From: Rhodococcus koreensis
GTDB taxonomy: Bacteria; Actinomycetota; Actinomycetes; Mycobacteriales; Mycobacteriaceae
DNA length: 64,000 nucleotides
Assembly (NCBI RefSeq): GCF_900105905.1
Contig: NZ_FNSV01000005.1
Coordinates: 1,426,001 to 1,490,000, forward strand
Direction of reading: 5' to 3'
Of the stretch, positions 45,579 through 53,611 are shown one piece after another (within the stretch, counting starts at the first letter, position 1; every line of letters starts with the position of its first letter). The translations under genes were made by a program, and so were the position numbers. The notes under the pieces were generated by a model. The model saw only the letters and a program-made list of their open reading frames with translations. It had not been told where the DNA came from and made no database searches.

Positions 45579-46772
45579 GTGCAGCGAACGATCTCCATCC
45601 CGATGTTGTGTGTTCTGGCGTTAGTGTCCGCGATCGCTCCACTCGCCACCGACATGTATCTCCCCGGTCTCCCCCTGATGACGGAGAGCCTGAACACGTC
45701 GGCGCCGAGCGTGCAGCTGACGTTGACCACATTCATGGCCGGGCTCGGGATCGGCCAGCTCGTGGTCGGACCGTTGTCGGACGGCCTCGGTCGCCGTCGC
45801 CTGCTGATCGGCGCCACCGTCGTGACGACGCTCGCCGCGATGGCCTGCGCTCTCGCCCCGACCGTCGAAACCCTCATCGCCGCACGACTTTTCCAGGGAC
45901 TGAGCGGCGGCGCGGCGATCGTGCTCGCCCGCGCCTGCATCGCCGACCGGGCCCGCGGCGACAGCGCCGCCCGGCTCTTCAGCATCATGATGATCATCGG
46001 CGGCGTCGCACCGGTGGTCGCGCCGCTGCTGGGCGGGGCCCTGCTCGGGCCGGTCGGCTGGCGAGGGATCTTCTGGGTCCTCACCGCCGCCGGGGTGGCG
46101 ATGTTCGCGGGCGTGCTGATCCTCGTCCCGGAGACGCTTCCCGAGGAGAACCGGCACGGCGGCGGGCTCACGGCACTCGTCCGGAACCTGCACTACGTCG
46201 TCGGCAACCGCGTGTACCTGGGTTACGCGTTCACGTTCATGTTCGGGTTCGTCGCGCTCTTCTCGTACATCTCCGCGTCCCCGTTCGTCGTGCAGAACGT
46301 CCTCGGCCTCAGTCCGGGGCAGTTCTCGATGGTGTTCGCCGTGAACGCGGCGGGCATGGTGAGCGCCGCGATCGTGAACACACGGCTCGTCGGCACGTTC
46401 CATGCCCGGCAGTTGCTCGGTTTCGGGGTCACGCTGCTCCTGGCGGCGGGCGCCGTACTGCTGCTCGCCGCGACAACGATCGATTCGCCGCCCTGGTGGG
46501 CGATCCTGATCCCGCTGTTCGTCTCGGTGTCGAGCATCGGTTTCGTGATGGGCAACGCGACGGCGCTGGCTCAGGGCGAGGTGACCAAGGCGTCCGGCAC
46601 CGGGTCCGCGCTCCTCGGGGCAGGTCAGTTCGGTCTCGCCGCGGTGGTCTCGCCGCTGGTCGGGATCGCCGGACCCGACAGTGCCGTCCCGATGGCTGTC
46701 GCGATCCCGTCGGCGGGCGCCGTGGCCATGCTGTCGCTGCTGGTGCTGACGCGGCGGACGCGCACGTCGTAG
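45579..46772 (+). CDS. Bcr/CflA-family drug-resistance MFS transporter
   Basis: 397 residues, 12 membrane helices. [21 protein letters not shown] in helix 1 is the Bcr/CflA signature, followed by [14 protein letters not shown] (motif A) and [22 protein letters not shown]. Expels drugs such as bicyclomycin or chloramphenicol in relatives; the substrate here is unknown. GTG 45579, 25 bp from the start of the divergent xerC remnant, with little room for a leader. Its last codons form one arm of the terminator. Confidence 0.88.
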   Translation: MQRTISIPMLCVLALVSAIAPLATDMYLPGLPLMTESLNTSAPSVQLTLTTFMAGLGIGQLVVGPLSDGLGRRRLLIGATVVTTLAAMACALAPTVETLIAARLFQGLSGGAAIVLARACIADRARGDSAARLFSIMMIIGGVAPVVAPLLGGALLGPVGWRGIFWVLTAAGVAMFAGVLILVPETLPEENRHGGGLTALVRNLHYVVGNRVYLGYAFTFMFGFVALFSYISASPFVVQNVLGLSPGQFSMVFAVNAAGMVSAAIVNTRLVGTFHARQLLGFGVTLLLAAGAVLLLAATTIDSPPWWAILIPLFVSVSSIGFVMGNATALAQGEVTKASGTGSALLGAGQFGLAAVVSPLVGIAGPDSAVPMAVAIPSAGAVAMLSLLVLTRRTRTS

Positions 46773-46783
46773 CGCGTCCGCCG
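46752..46783. terminator. Perfect 12-bp hairpin between convergent genes
   Basis: CGGCGGACGCGC and GCGCGTCCGCCG with an 8-nt loop, spanning the stop of the Bcr/CflA gene and ending 10 bp before the stop of viuB. Symmetric, so it may serve both. Confidence 0.75.
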
Positions 46784-46793
46784 GGTCAGCGTG

Positions 46794-47579
46794 TCAGCGG
46801 GAGGCACCCTCGCTCGCGGCGAGCTCGGACTTCCACACCCGGAAGCCTTCCTCGGTGCGACCGCGGCGCCAGTATCCGGAGATCGACGCGGAACGAGCGG
46901 GGACGCCCCGCTCGTTGCGCACGTAGGAGCGGAGGTTGTGCATCACGGCCTGCGCCTCACCGTGAATGAACACCTGCGCGTCTCCGGGCAGCCATTCGGT
47001 GTCGCGGACCGCGGCGACGAGGGGGGCGTTGTCTCCCGACGCCTTGTCCCCGATCCGGTCCGCCGTGTCGCCGCGGTGGATCCACGTGACGTCGACACCC
47101 GCGGGCGCGTCGAAGGCGATCTCGTCGTCCGAGCCTGCGACCTCGATGATCACCCTCCCCACCGCCGACGCGTCGAGTTTCTCGACGGATGCCGAGATGG
47201 CGGGAATCGCGGTCTCGTCGCCCGCGAACAGGTACCAGTCGGCCGCCGGGTCCGGTGCGAACGCCCCTCCGGGGCCGCGCAGCGTCAGGATGTCACCGGC
47301 CGCCGCGGCCGCAGCCCACGGTCCGGCGACGCCGGCGTCGCCGTGGACCACGAAGTCGATCGCGATCTCCCGCGCCGACGGGTCCACCGACCGGATCGTG
47401 TAGGTGCGCAGGACCGGCGCTTCGGGGCTTCCGAATTCGAGTTTCGCGTACGCGTCGGTGCAGGCGTTGGGAACGAAGCTGTCGAATCCCGGGTCGCCGA
47501 GGATGACCCGCACCATGTGCGGGGTCAGCCATTCGGTCCGGAGCACGGTCAGTGTTGCGGTCGGCTTTGCCACAGGCAT
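46794..47579 (-). CDS. viuB: Siderophore-interacting protein (ViuB/SIP family, ferric-siderophore reductase)
   Basis: 261 residues. FAD-binding RTYTIRSVDPSAREIAIDFVVHG with G-P-W-A follows HMVRVILGD; then WYLFAGDETAIPAI and the C-terminal GYWRRGRTEEGFR are SIP family marks. Such flavoproteins reduce Fe(III)-siderophores in the cytosol, releasing iron. An IdeR-type box 18-36 bp upstream of ATG 47579 predicts iron repression. Located next to xerC as in mycobacteria. Confidence 0.92.
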   Translation of the reverse strand: MPVAKPTATLTVLRTEWLTPHMVRVILGDPGFDSFVPNACTDAYAKLEFGSPEAPVLRTYTIRSVDPSAREIAIDFVVHGDAGVAGPWAAAAAAGDILTLRGPGGAFAPDPAADWYLFAGDETAIPAISASVEKLDASAVGRVIIEVAGSDDEIAFDAPAGVDVTWIHRGDTADRIGDKASGDNAPLVAAVRDTEWLPGDAQVFIHGEAQAVMHNLRSYVRNERGVPARSASISGYWRRGRTEEGFRVWKSELAASEGASR

Positions 47580-47596
47580 CTCTCCAATGAACTCAA

Positions 47597-47615
47597 GTTG
47601 GTTAGTGTTACCTAA
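47597..47615 (-). promoter_or_regulatory. IdeR/DtxR iron box
   Basis: On the viuB strand the sequence TTAGGTAACACTAACCAAC matches the 19-bp consensus TTAGGTTAGGCTAACCTAA at 14 positions. It stands just before viuB and after the small ORF. High iron with IdeR should shut viuB off. Confidence 0.85.
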
Positions 47616-47655
47616 CTACGGTACAGGAGAGACTGCCGGCAACGGCCGGAGTCGT

Positions 47656-47730
47656 TTACGAGCCGGAAGCGAACAACAAGCTCAACACGTGCGCGACGAA
47701 GTTCCGCCACAAATCCTCGGCTGACCCCAT
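47656..47730 (-). CDS. 24-residue small ORF with strong ribosome site
   Basis: AGGAG stands 6 nt before ATG 47730. The peptide reads MGSAEDLWRNFVAHVLSLLF and ends ASGS, amphipathic with a Leu/Phe-rich half, and may sit at the membrane. It ends 41 bp before the IdeR box of viuB and points the same way. I do not recognise it. It could be a leader peptide, a small membrane protein or chance; the clear ribosome site and lack of Arg-rich shadow composition support translation. Confidence 0.5.
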   Translation of the reverse strand: MGSAEDLWRNFVAHVLSLLFASGS

Positions 47731-47830
47731 ATCTCACTCCTGACGTGACGCTGATCCACCTGTGGGTATCGCATGCGGTTTGCGAGGTGCGTTCCAGAGA
47801 CGTTTCTACTCCACCTCGTCGCCGATCGGT

Positions 47831-47881
47831 CGGTTCGACTCACCCTTTGCGCAGGCCGGAGCGTGACGAAGAGTCGAACCG
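47831..47881. repeat. Long-spaced inverted repeat CGGTTCGACTC / GAGTCGAACCG
   Basis: Perfect 11-base arms separated by 29 nt, in the gap between the small ORF and the arsR-type gene. Possible operator pair or transcript stem; nothing else is visible between 47731 and 47902. Confidence 0.6.
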
Positions 47882-47902
47882 CGCCACACTTCGGTCCTTG
47901 CC

Positions 47903-47924
47903 TATATTGGCGACAACCGATATA
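47903..47924. promoter_or_regulatory. ArsR-type operator candidate
   Basis: TATATTGG-N6-CCGATATA, seven of eight pairs, ending 8 bp before the arsR-type start. AT-rich imperfect palindromes at this position are typical autoregulatory sites of ArsR/SmtB proteins. Confidence 0.6.
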
Positions 47925-47932
47925 AAGGGTGT

Positions 47933-48310
47933 GTGCATGCGTTCGACGTACTCGGCGACCCCGTTCGGCGGCGGATCATGGAACTCCTGTCCGAGGGCGA
48001 ACTCTCGGCCGGTCAGGTGACCGAAGTCGCAGCCGCCGAGTTCGGGATCTCACAGCCGACGGTGTCCGGACACCTGCGGGTGCTTCGGGAGAACGGGTTC
48101 GCTACGGTCCGGCGCGAAGGCACCAGACGTCTCTACGCGGTCGAGCCTGCACCGCTGCAGGAAGTGGATCGATGGCTCGACGGGTTCCGCCGGTTCTGGA
48201 GCCAGCCGCTCGACGCCCTGGCCACCGAACTCGCCCGCGGGAGTCGTCAGGATCCCCGGCCGAGCCGAGCCGCACACCCCGAATCATCGACAGAAGGAGA
48301 CCGACAGTGA
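47933..48310 (+). CDS. ArsR-family transcriptional regulator
   Basis: 125 residues. VLGDPVRRRIMELLSEGELSAGQV, then ISQPTVSGHLRVLRENGFATVRREGTRRLYAVEP, is a classical winged helix without the metal-binding CVC motif. This subgroup is usually paired with an SRPBCC (AHSA1) gene, as here, where the stop overlaps the next start (GTGA). GTG start at 47933. The signal is unknown. Confidence 0.9.
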   Translation: MHAFDVLGDPVRRRIMELLSEGELSAGQVTEVAAAEFGISQPTVSGHLRVLRENGFATVRREGTRRLYAVEPAPLQEVDRWLDGFRRFWSQPLDALATELARGSRQDPRPSRAAHPESSTEGDRQ

Positions 48311-48915
48311 ACGAGATCGCCGGTCAGGACACCAGCCTGACGACAGTGCAGCGGAGGATGGGCAACCGGGACATCGCCGAGGGTGCAGCGCGAACGGCGG
48401 TGCTCAGGCGACGCTACGACGCGCCGATCGACGACGTCTGGAATGCCATCACGACCCCGGACCGCGTCGACCGCTTCTTCCTCCCGCTCAGCGGCGATCT
48501 GCGCGCGGGCGGTTCCTTCGCCCTGCAGGGCCAGGCCAGTGGAGAGATCCTGGCCTGCGACGCCCCACATCTGCTGCGGCTGCAGTGGACTCCGCCCGGC
48601 GACCCTGGTTACAGCGACCAGGTCGAGGTCCGGCTGACCGCCGACGGTCCGGACGCGACGTGGTTGGAGTTGGAACACGCCTCCGTCGCCGACGTCTTCC
48701 GCAACGACCCGGACACGGGCTGCTACGGCGTCGGAACGGGCTGGGAAGGTCCCCTGCACTATCTCGGCGAGTACCTGCGCGGCGTCCTGCCGGACCGCCC
48801 CAGCACCGAGTGGTACACCTTCGACGAAGCCGAGGAACTGCGCCTCGCCAATTACCGCGGCACGGAATGGGCGAAAGTCGAGGCACAGCACGCGCGGAAC
48901 ACCGGCCACGCCTGA
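48307..48915 (+). CDS. SRPBCC (AHSA1-like) domain protein
   Basis: 202 residues. LRRRYDAPIDDVWNAITTPDRVDRFFLPLSGDLRAGGSFALQGQASGEILACDAPHLLRLQW is the START/SRPBCC fold that forms a hydrophobic ligand cavity. GWEGPLHYLGEYL forms the last long helix. In ArsR-SRPBCC pairs the ligand and enzyme role are unknown. Translation is coupled to the regulator. Confidence 0.88.
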   Translation: MNEIAGQDTSLTTVQRRMGNRDIAEGAARTAVLRRRYDAPIDDVWNAITTPDRVDRFFLPLSGDLRAGGSFALQGQASGEILACDAPHLLRLQWTPPGDPGYSDQVEVRLTADGPDATWLELEHASVADVFRNDPDTGCYGVGTGWEGPLHYLGEYLRGVLPDRPSTEWYTFDEAEELRLANYRGTEWAKVEAQHARNTGHA

Positions 48916-48954
48916 GAATGCATTCAGGTCGCCTGCCCCCGAGCCGGCCCCGTC

Positions 48955-50109
48955 TCACCGCTGCCGCGACCATCCGGTGTCGTCGGAGCCGACGAAGCCC
49001 TCCATCTCCAGCAGCGGGAGCACGGCGCGGACCTGCTCCACCGCGACTCCGGACAGTTCGGACAGTTCCCGGACCCCGCGCGGTCCGGCGGCCGGCAACG
49101 CCTCGTACACCAGCAGGGCGTCGCCCGACAGCGCGTCGAGATCGCGGACCACCTCGGGGCCGTCCCGCAGCCCGATCGGCCCGGCCTCCTCCACCACGTC
49201 ACCGGCGTTCGCGACCAACCTCGCCTCACCCTCCCGAATCATCCGATTGCACCCGGTCGACGACGCCGACGTCACCGGACCGGGCACCGCCATCACCGGA
49301 CGCCCCAGTTTGCGCGCCCAGCTCACGGTGTTCCGGGCGCCGCTGCGCCAGCCGGCCTCCACCACGACCACCCCGTCGGACAGGCTCGCCACCAACCGGT
49401 TCCGCGCCAGGAACCGATGTTTCGCCGGAGTCGTGCCCGGCGCGTACTCGCTGATCACCGCACCGTTCTGCGCGATCTGCCGCAGCAAGCGCGCATGCCC
49501 CGCCGGGTACGCGCGATCCACACCACACGCCAGCACCGCCACCGTCAGGCCCCCGACACTCAGCGCCGCACGATGCGCGGCGCCGTCGACCCCGAATGCT
49601 GCGCCCGACACGATCGTCCACCCGTCGACGGCGAGATCACCCGCAATCTCCGCTGTCACGTGCTCGCCGTACCCGCTCGCCGCCCGTGTCCCCACAATCG
49701 AGATTGCCCGATCGGTGAGTTCGGCCACCGGGCGCGAACCGAGCACCCACAGAGCGAGCGGCGGACCCTCGTCCCGCGACCGCGACAGATTCCCGAAACC
49801 GAGGAGCCGCCACTGAGGCCACTCGTCGTCGTCCGGCGTCACGATCCGGCCACCCATTCCCGCCACCAGTTCGAGATCGTCCGCGGCCGTGTCCACATGG
49901 GCACGGGCCACCGTCCGCTCCCCCAGCATGTCCGACAGATCCCTTTCCCGCACGGCCCGCGCAGCCTCCTCCGGCCCCACCTCCTCCACGAGACGGGACA
50001 GCGCCGGACACGGCCCCTGCACCACCTTCGACAGATACGCCCACGCCAACCGGCGCGGATCGTGAACTCCACTCGGATCCGTTGCGTCACTTCGAATTTC
50101 CACCGTCAT
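48955..50109 (-). CDS. dprA: DNA-processing protein DprA
   Basis: 384 residues. An N-terminal helical region is followed by the Rossmann-like DprA core: VGTRAASGYGEHVTAEIAGDLAVDGWTIVSGAAFGVDGAAHRAAL and VLACGVDRAYPAGHARLLRQIAQNGAVISEYAPGT, with VVVEAGWRSGARNTV. A short C-terminal winged helix (ELSGVAVEQVRAVLPLLEMEGFV) follows. Loads RecA on incoming ssDNA in competent species; in actinobacteria the role is unclear. Starts inside the comM stop (ATGA). Confidence 0.93.
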   Translation of the reverse strand: MTVEIRSDATDPSGVHDPRRLAWAYLSKVVQGPCPALSRLVEEVGPEEAARAVRERDLSDMLGERTVARAHVDTAADDLELVAGMGGRIVTPDDDEWPQWRLLGFGNLSRSRDEGPPLALWVLGSRPVAELTDRAISIVGTRAASGYGEHVTAEIAGDLAVDGWTIVSGAAFGVDGAAHRAALSVGGLTVAVLACGVDRAYPAGHARLLRQIAQNGAVISEYAPGTTPAKHRFLARNRLVASLSDGVVVVEAGWRSGARNTVSWARKLGRPVMAVPGPVTSASSTGCNRMIREGEARLVANAGDVVEEAGPIGLRDGPEVVRDLDALSGDALLVYEALPAAGPRGVRELSELSGVAVEQVRAVLPLLEMEGFVGSDDTGWSRQR

Positions 50110-51614
50110 TGAAAGCTCCGATCACGAAAACCCAACGCGGTGACCACCTGCTCCGGGCCCGGCATGCCCAGCCCGGCCAGATCGCTCACCGTCCACGCCA
50201 CTCGTAATGCGCGATCGGCCCCCCGGGCCGTGATCAGCCCCTTGCGCAGCGCTCGCTCCACCGGCGCCAGCGCCGGGCGCGCCAACCGGAACTTCTGCCG
50301 CAGGGCCGGGCCCGGCACCTCCGCGTTGGTGCGCCACCCGTAGTCGCTCCACCGCTCGCCGGCGGCGGCGCGCGCCTCGGTCACCCGCTGCCGGACGTCC
50401 TCGGTGCTCTCGCCGACGTCGTCGATGAACGCTCCGGTCGCGACGGCCTGCATTCGCACACGCAGGTCAACGCGGTCCATCAGTGGTCCCGACAACTTTC
50501 CGAGATAGCGTCGCCGGGCGGTCGGCGCGCACACGCAGTCCGCCTCCCGCGGCGGCGCGCACGGGCACGGATTGGCCGCGAGGATCAGCTGGAAACGCGC
50601 CGGGTAGCGGGCGACCCCATCCCGTCGCGCGATCCGCACCTCCCCGTCCTCGAGTGGGGTCCGCAGAGCCTCGAGCACCTTGGTTCCGATCTCGGCGCAC
50701 TCGTCGAGGAACAGCACCCCGCGGTGGGCGCGACTGACCGCACCGGGTTTCGCGACACCGCTGCCGCCGCCGACGAGTGCACTCACCGACGCGGTGTGGT
50801 GTGGTGCGATGAACGGCGGCACGTCGATGAGGGGGCGCTCGGGCGGCAGAAGCCCCGCCACCGAGTGGATTGCCGTCACCTCGAGCGATTCACTCTCGGT
50901 GAGCGGCGGCAGAACTCCCGGAAGACGTTGCGCGAGCATCGTCTTCCCGACGCCGGGTGGGCCGGTGAGCATGAGGTGGTGCGCTCCGGCCGCCGCGACC
51001 TCGATGGCCCAGCGCGCCTCCGTCTGACCCACCACCTCGCTCAGATCGGCACGCACCGGTTGCGCGACCCACTGCGCCGGCTCTGGGTACTCGAGTTCAC
51101 GCTCCTCTCGCAGCCACGCGATCGCCGCCCTCAGATCGTGCGCGCCGAGCACCTCGACACCACCGACCAGCCCCGCCTCGGGCAGGGACTGCACCGGGAC
51201 CACCACCGTCGCCCATCCCGCGTTCTTCGCTGCCAGCACCGCGGGCAGGATCCCGCGCACCGACCGGAGCCGCCCGTCCAGCGCCAGTTCGCCGAGCAGA
51301 ACGGTCTCGCGCAGCCGCTGCCGCTTCACCTGCTTGGCCGCATCGAGCACGGCGGCGACGAGCGCGAGATCGTAGACCGACCCGACCTTCGGCAGGGTCG
51401 CCGGCGACAACGCGAGAATCACCTTCGAATCCGGCCACTCCTCACCCGAATTCGCGACCGCGGCCCTGATCCGGTCACGCGCCTCCGACAGCGCGGTGTC
51501 CGGCAGCCCGACCAGATGCACTGCGGGAAGCCCACGGCCGATGTCGGCCTCGATCTCGACGAGCTGACCGTCCACCCCGGTCACCGCCACCGAATGCGCG
51601 CGCCCCAATGCCAT
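50106..51614 (-). CDS. comM: ComM/YifB-type AAA+ Mg-chelatase-like helicase
   Basis: 502 residues. An N-terminal Lon-protease-like fold (EIEADIGRGLPAVHLVGLPDTALSEARDRIRAA) is followed by the AAA+ domain: Walker A TGPPGVGKT, Walker B GVLFLDECAE, and ANPCPC with the zinc-type cysteines (CPCAPPREADCVC). ComM promotes branch migration during integration of DNA. The ATG at 51614 shares a base with the yraN stop. Operon yraN-comM-dprA. Confidence 0.92.
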   Translation of the reverse strand: MALGRAHSVAVTGVDGQLVEIEADIGRGLPAVHLVGLPDTALSEARDRIRAAVANSGEEWPDSKVILALSPATLPKVGSVYDLALVAAVLDAAKQVKRQRLRETVLLGELALDGRLRSVRGILPAVLAAKNAGWATVVVPVQSLPEAGLVGGVEVLGAHDLRAAIAWLREERELEYPEPAQWVAQPVRADLSEVVGQTEARWAIEVAAAGAHHLMLTGPPGVGKTMLAQRLPGVLPPLTESESLEVTAIHSVAGLLPPERPLIDVPPFIAPHHTASVSALVGGGSGVAKPGAVSRAHRGVLFLDECAEIGTKVLEALRTPLEDGEVRIARRDGVARYPARFQLILAANPCPCAPPREADCVCAPTARRRYLGKLSGPLMDRVDLRVRMQAVATGAFIDDVGESTEDVRQRVTEARAAAGERWSDYGWRTNAEVPGPALRQKFRLARPALAPVERALRKGLITARGADRALRVAWTVSDLAGLGMPGPEQVVTALGFRDRSFQ

Positions 51615-51982
51615 CAGAACGCGTCCCGGACGTGCTCGATCTGGGGTTGCGGACCGTGCCCGATCATGATCGCGACGACGTCGAACCGCACCCGCGACCA
51701 GTGCCGGCTCGACTCCCGCAACCATTCCACCGCCAGCAAACGGATGCGTCGCTGCTTGGAGAACGTCACCGCCTCGGCCGGAGTGCCGTATCCCAGACCG
51801 CGCCGTGTCTTCACTTCGACGAAGACGAGCCAGTCCCCCTCCGTCGCAATGAGATCGACCTCACCGTACCGGGATCGCCAGTTGCGCTCGACGATCTCCA
51901 TGCCCGCCTCGGTGAGGTACCGGGCGGCCAGATCCTCCCCATGTGCACCAAGCGCGAGATTGTGCGCCACAGCAGCCTCCAC
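51614..51982 (-). CDS. yraN: UPF0102 (YraN) nuclease-fold protein
   Basis: 122 residues. LGAHGEDLAARYLTEAGMEIVERNWRSRYGEVDLIATEGDWLVFVEVKTR is the restriction-endonuclease-like core with G-E-(x)n-D and E-V-K acids. Function unproven; predicted Holliday-junction-resolvase-related. First gene of the yraN-comM-dprA operon. Start ATG 51982 or a GTG four codons in. Confidence 0.9.
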   Translation of the reverse strand: MEAAVAHNLALGAHGEDLAARYLTEAGMEIVERNWRSRYGEVDLIATEGDWLVFVEVKTRRGLGYGTPAEAVTFSKQRRIRLLAVEWLRESSRHWSRVRFDVVAIMIGHGPQPQIEHVRDAF

Positions 51983-52168
51983 CCCGTCCCGCGGCGGCCC
52001 ACCGATGCGAACCGCGCCTCTCGCACCACCGTGGCCGACCCGGATTCCGGAAGAAGTGCTCGAACTGGGCGAACACTTTGGGCTGTGGATGGATCACACG
52101 TTGTGGACAACTCGGCATTCCGCGACGGCCGTGCGCGAGGAAACGCCAGGCCAGGGCTGTCAAGACGG

Positions 52169-53041
52169 TCAGCCGACGGCCGGCATCCAGCGGCGTGCGA
52201 GACCGGCCACCCACTCGGCGGCCTCACCCGGATCCTCGGGTGGTGATTCGACCAGGACGAGTTCGTCGACTCCCGCACCGGCCAGGGCGCCGACGTCGGA
52301 CGGGTCCACTTCGCGCAGGGCAACGGCCAGGCGCAAGCCGGCGGGATCGCGCCCCGCGTCGCGGCACAGTGCGTGGATCGTGCGGATCCGTTCGGCGACG
52401 GCGTCGACGCCGTCCAGGTTGAAGCCGTACCAGCCGTCGCCCCACGCCGCGACCCGACGAAGAGCGGCATCGGTGTTGCCGCCGAGCACGACCGGAATCC
52501 GGCGCTCGCGGACGGGTTTCGGGTTGACCCGAATCGAGTCGAAGTGGACGAACTCGCCGTCGAACGTCGCAACGTCGTCACTCCACAGGGTGCGCATCGC
52601 CGCGACGTATTCGGCGGCGCGCTCGCCGCGGCGCTCGAACGGAATGCCGAGCGCAGCGAATTCTTCCCTGGACCAGCCGATGCCGACGCCGAGCGTCAGC
52701 CTGCCACCGCTCATCAGATCCAGCGTCGCCGCCTGCTTGGCCATGAGCACGGGATTGTGTTCGGGCAGCAGCACTATCCCGGTGGCGACGCCGATCGTCC
52801 GGGTGGCTGCCGCGGCGAAGCTCAGCCCGATCATCGGGTCGAGCCAGTCCGCGACAGCGGGGACGGCGATCTTTCCGTCGTCCGCGTACGGGTACCGCGA
52901 CGCCGATCGGTCCACCATCACGACGTGTTCGCCGGCCCACAGCGTGGCGAATCCGCTGTTCTCGGCGGCTACCGCGACCGCGTCGATCACGGCGCGGCGA
53001 GCGCCGGTGCCGATTCCGAGGGCGTGCAACCCGAGGCGCAT
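52169..53041 (-). CDS. LLM-class F420-dependent oxidoreductase
   Basis: 290 residues of the luciferase-like monooxygenase fold. GFATLWAGEHVVMVD, IGVATGIVLLPEHNPVLMAKQAATLDLMSGGRLTLGVGIGWSREEF and VVLGGNTDAALRRVAAWGDGWYGF are the F420-binding hallmarks. Substrate unknown; mycobacteria and rhodococci have many. The 186 bp between it and yraN hold no gene. Confidence 0.9.
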   Translation of the reverse strand: MRLGLHALGIGTGARRAVIDAVAVAAENSGFATLWAGEHVVMVDRSASRYPYADDGKIAVPAVADWLDPMIGLSFAAAATRTIGVATGIVLLPEHNPVLMAKQAATLDLMSGGRLTLGVGIGWSREEFAALGIPFERRGERAAEYVAAMRTLWSDDVATFDGEFVHFDSIRVNPKPVRERRIPVVLGGNTDAALRRVAAWGDGWYGFNLDGVDAVAERIRTIHALCRDAGRDPAGLRLAVALREVDPSDVGALAGAGVDELVLVESPPEDPGEAAEWVAGLARRWMPAVG

Positions 53042-53093
53042 CGGCCGATCGTCTCACAGTTGCCCGGCCGACGTGCCCGGTTCCGGGACGCAC

Positions 53094-53350
53094 CTATCCG
53101 CGCACGTCGAGGCTCCTGGCGTAGTGCTCCTTGAACACCTCGAGGTGCGTCCAGGTCTCCAGCGCCACCACCCGTCGATCGTCCGGATTTGCTCGGCGAG
53201 GGAGTAGAGATCGCCCGACGAATCGGCGGCGACGGTGCCGATCAGGTCGAATCTGCCGAGCGATCGCATCAGGAATTCGATACCCGGCAGGGCCTCGATC
53301 TGCGCGCACGCTTCCCGGTCCCGCGATCCGGGGTTCACACCGATGCAAAT
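53094..53350 (-). pseudogene. Lrp/AsnC-family regulator, C-terminal fragment
   Basis: The ligand-binding RAM domain is readable: TICIGVNPGSRDREACAQIEAL, then EFLMRSLGRFDLIGTV and DLYSLAEQIRTIDG. One base appears lost near 53172, after which VVALETWTHLEVFKEHYARSL runs in a second frame to the stop. The helix-turn-helix half is absent; the sequence changes at about 53345-53355 to an MFS gene on the other strand. Confidence 0.75.
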
Positions 53351-53560
53351 GGTGCCGGCGCGCTCTTCGGTGGACTGTCGCCGTTGGTCTCGACACTCAT
53401 GTACCAGGCCACCGGCAGCGTGTGGCCGGTGATCGGACTCCTGATCGGCATGTGCGCCGTCAGCATCCTCTGCCTGCTCGTGGCTCCGCAGCACGTCGAT
53501 CACGCCGACGACGAATCCGTGGGTGACCTCGGCGCCGCGCGGGCGCGGGCCACCAGCTGA
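53345..53560 (+). pseudogene. C-terminal fragment of an MFS (MHS-type) transporter
   Basis: The last two membrane helices of a metabolite:H+ symporter: GALFGGLSPLVSTLMYQATGSVWP, then VIGLLIGMCAVSILCLLVAP and a polar tail. The first ten helices are missing, and the frame upstream is the antisense of the AsnC fragment. A good terminator follows the stop, so this is the true gene end. Confidence 0.75.
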
Positions 53561-53573
53561 CACCCCCGTGACG

Positions 53574-53607
53574 GGAAGGGTCGGTGCTGCGAAGCACCGG
53601 CCCTTCC
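53574..53607. terminator. Terminator after the MFS remnant
   Basis: GGAAGGG-CGGTGCT pairs with AGCACCG-CCCTTCC around GCGA, one mismatched pair. Lies between convergent genes (the MFS remnant and the patatin). Confidence 0.85.
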
Positions 53608-53611
53608 GCCG

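Noticed and set aside
52000-52168. Gene between yraN and the LLM oxidoreductase
   Set aside because: Open frames here are short or antisense-like, with no ribosome site or recognisable protein pattern.
53189-53560. A real 123-residue plus-strand gene
   Set aside because: The first half is the antisense of the AsnC fragment; only the last 65 codons resemble a protein (MFS C-terminus).
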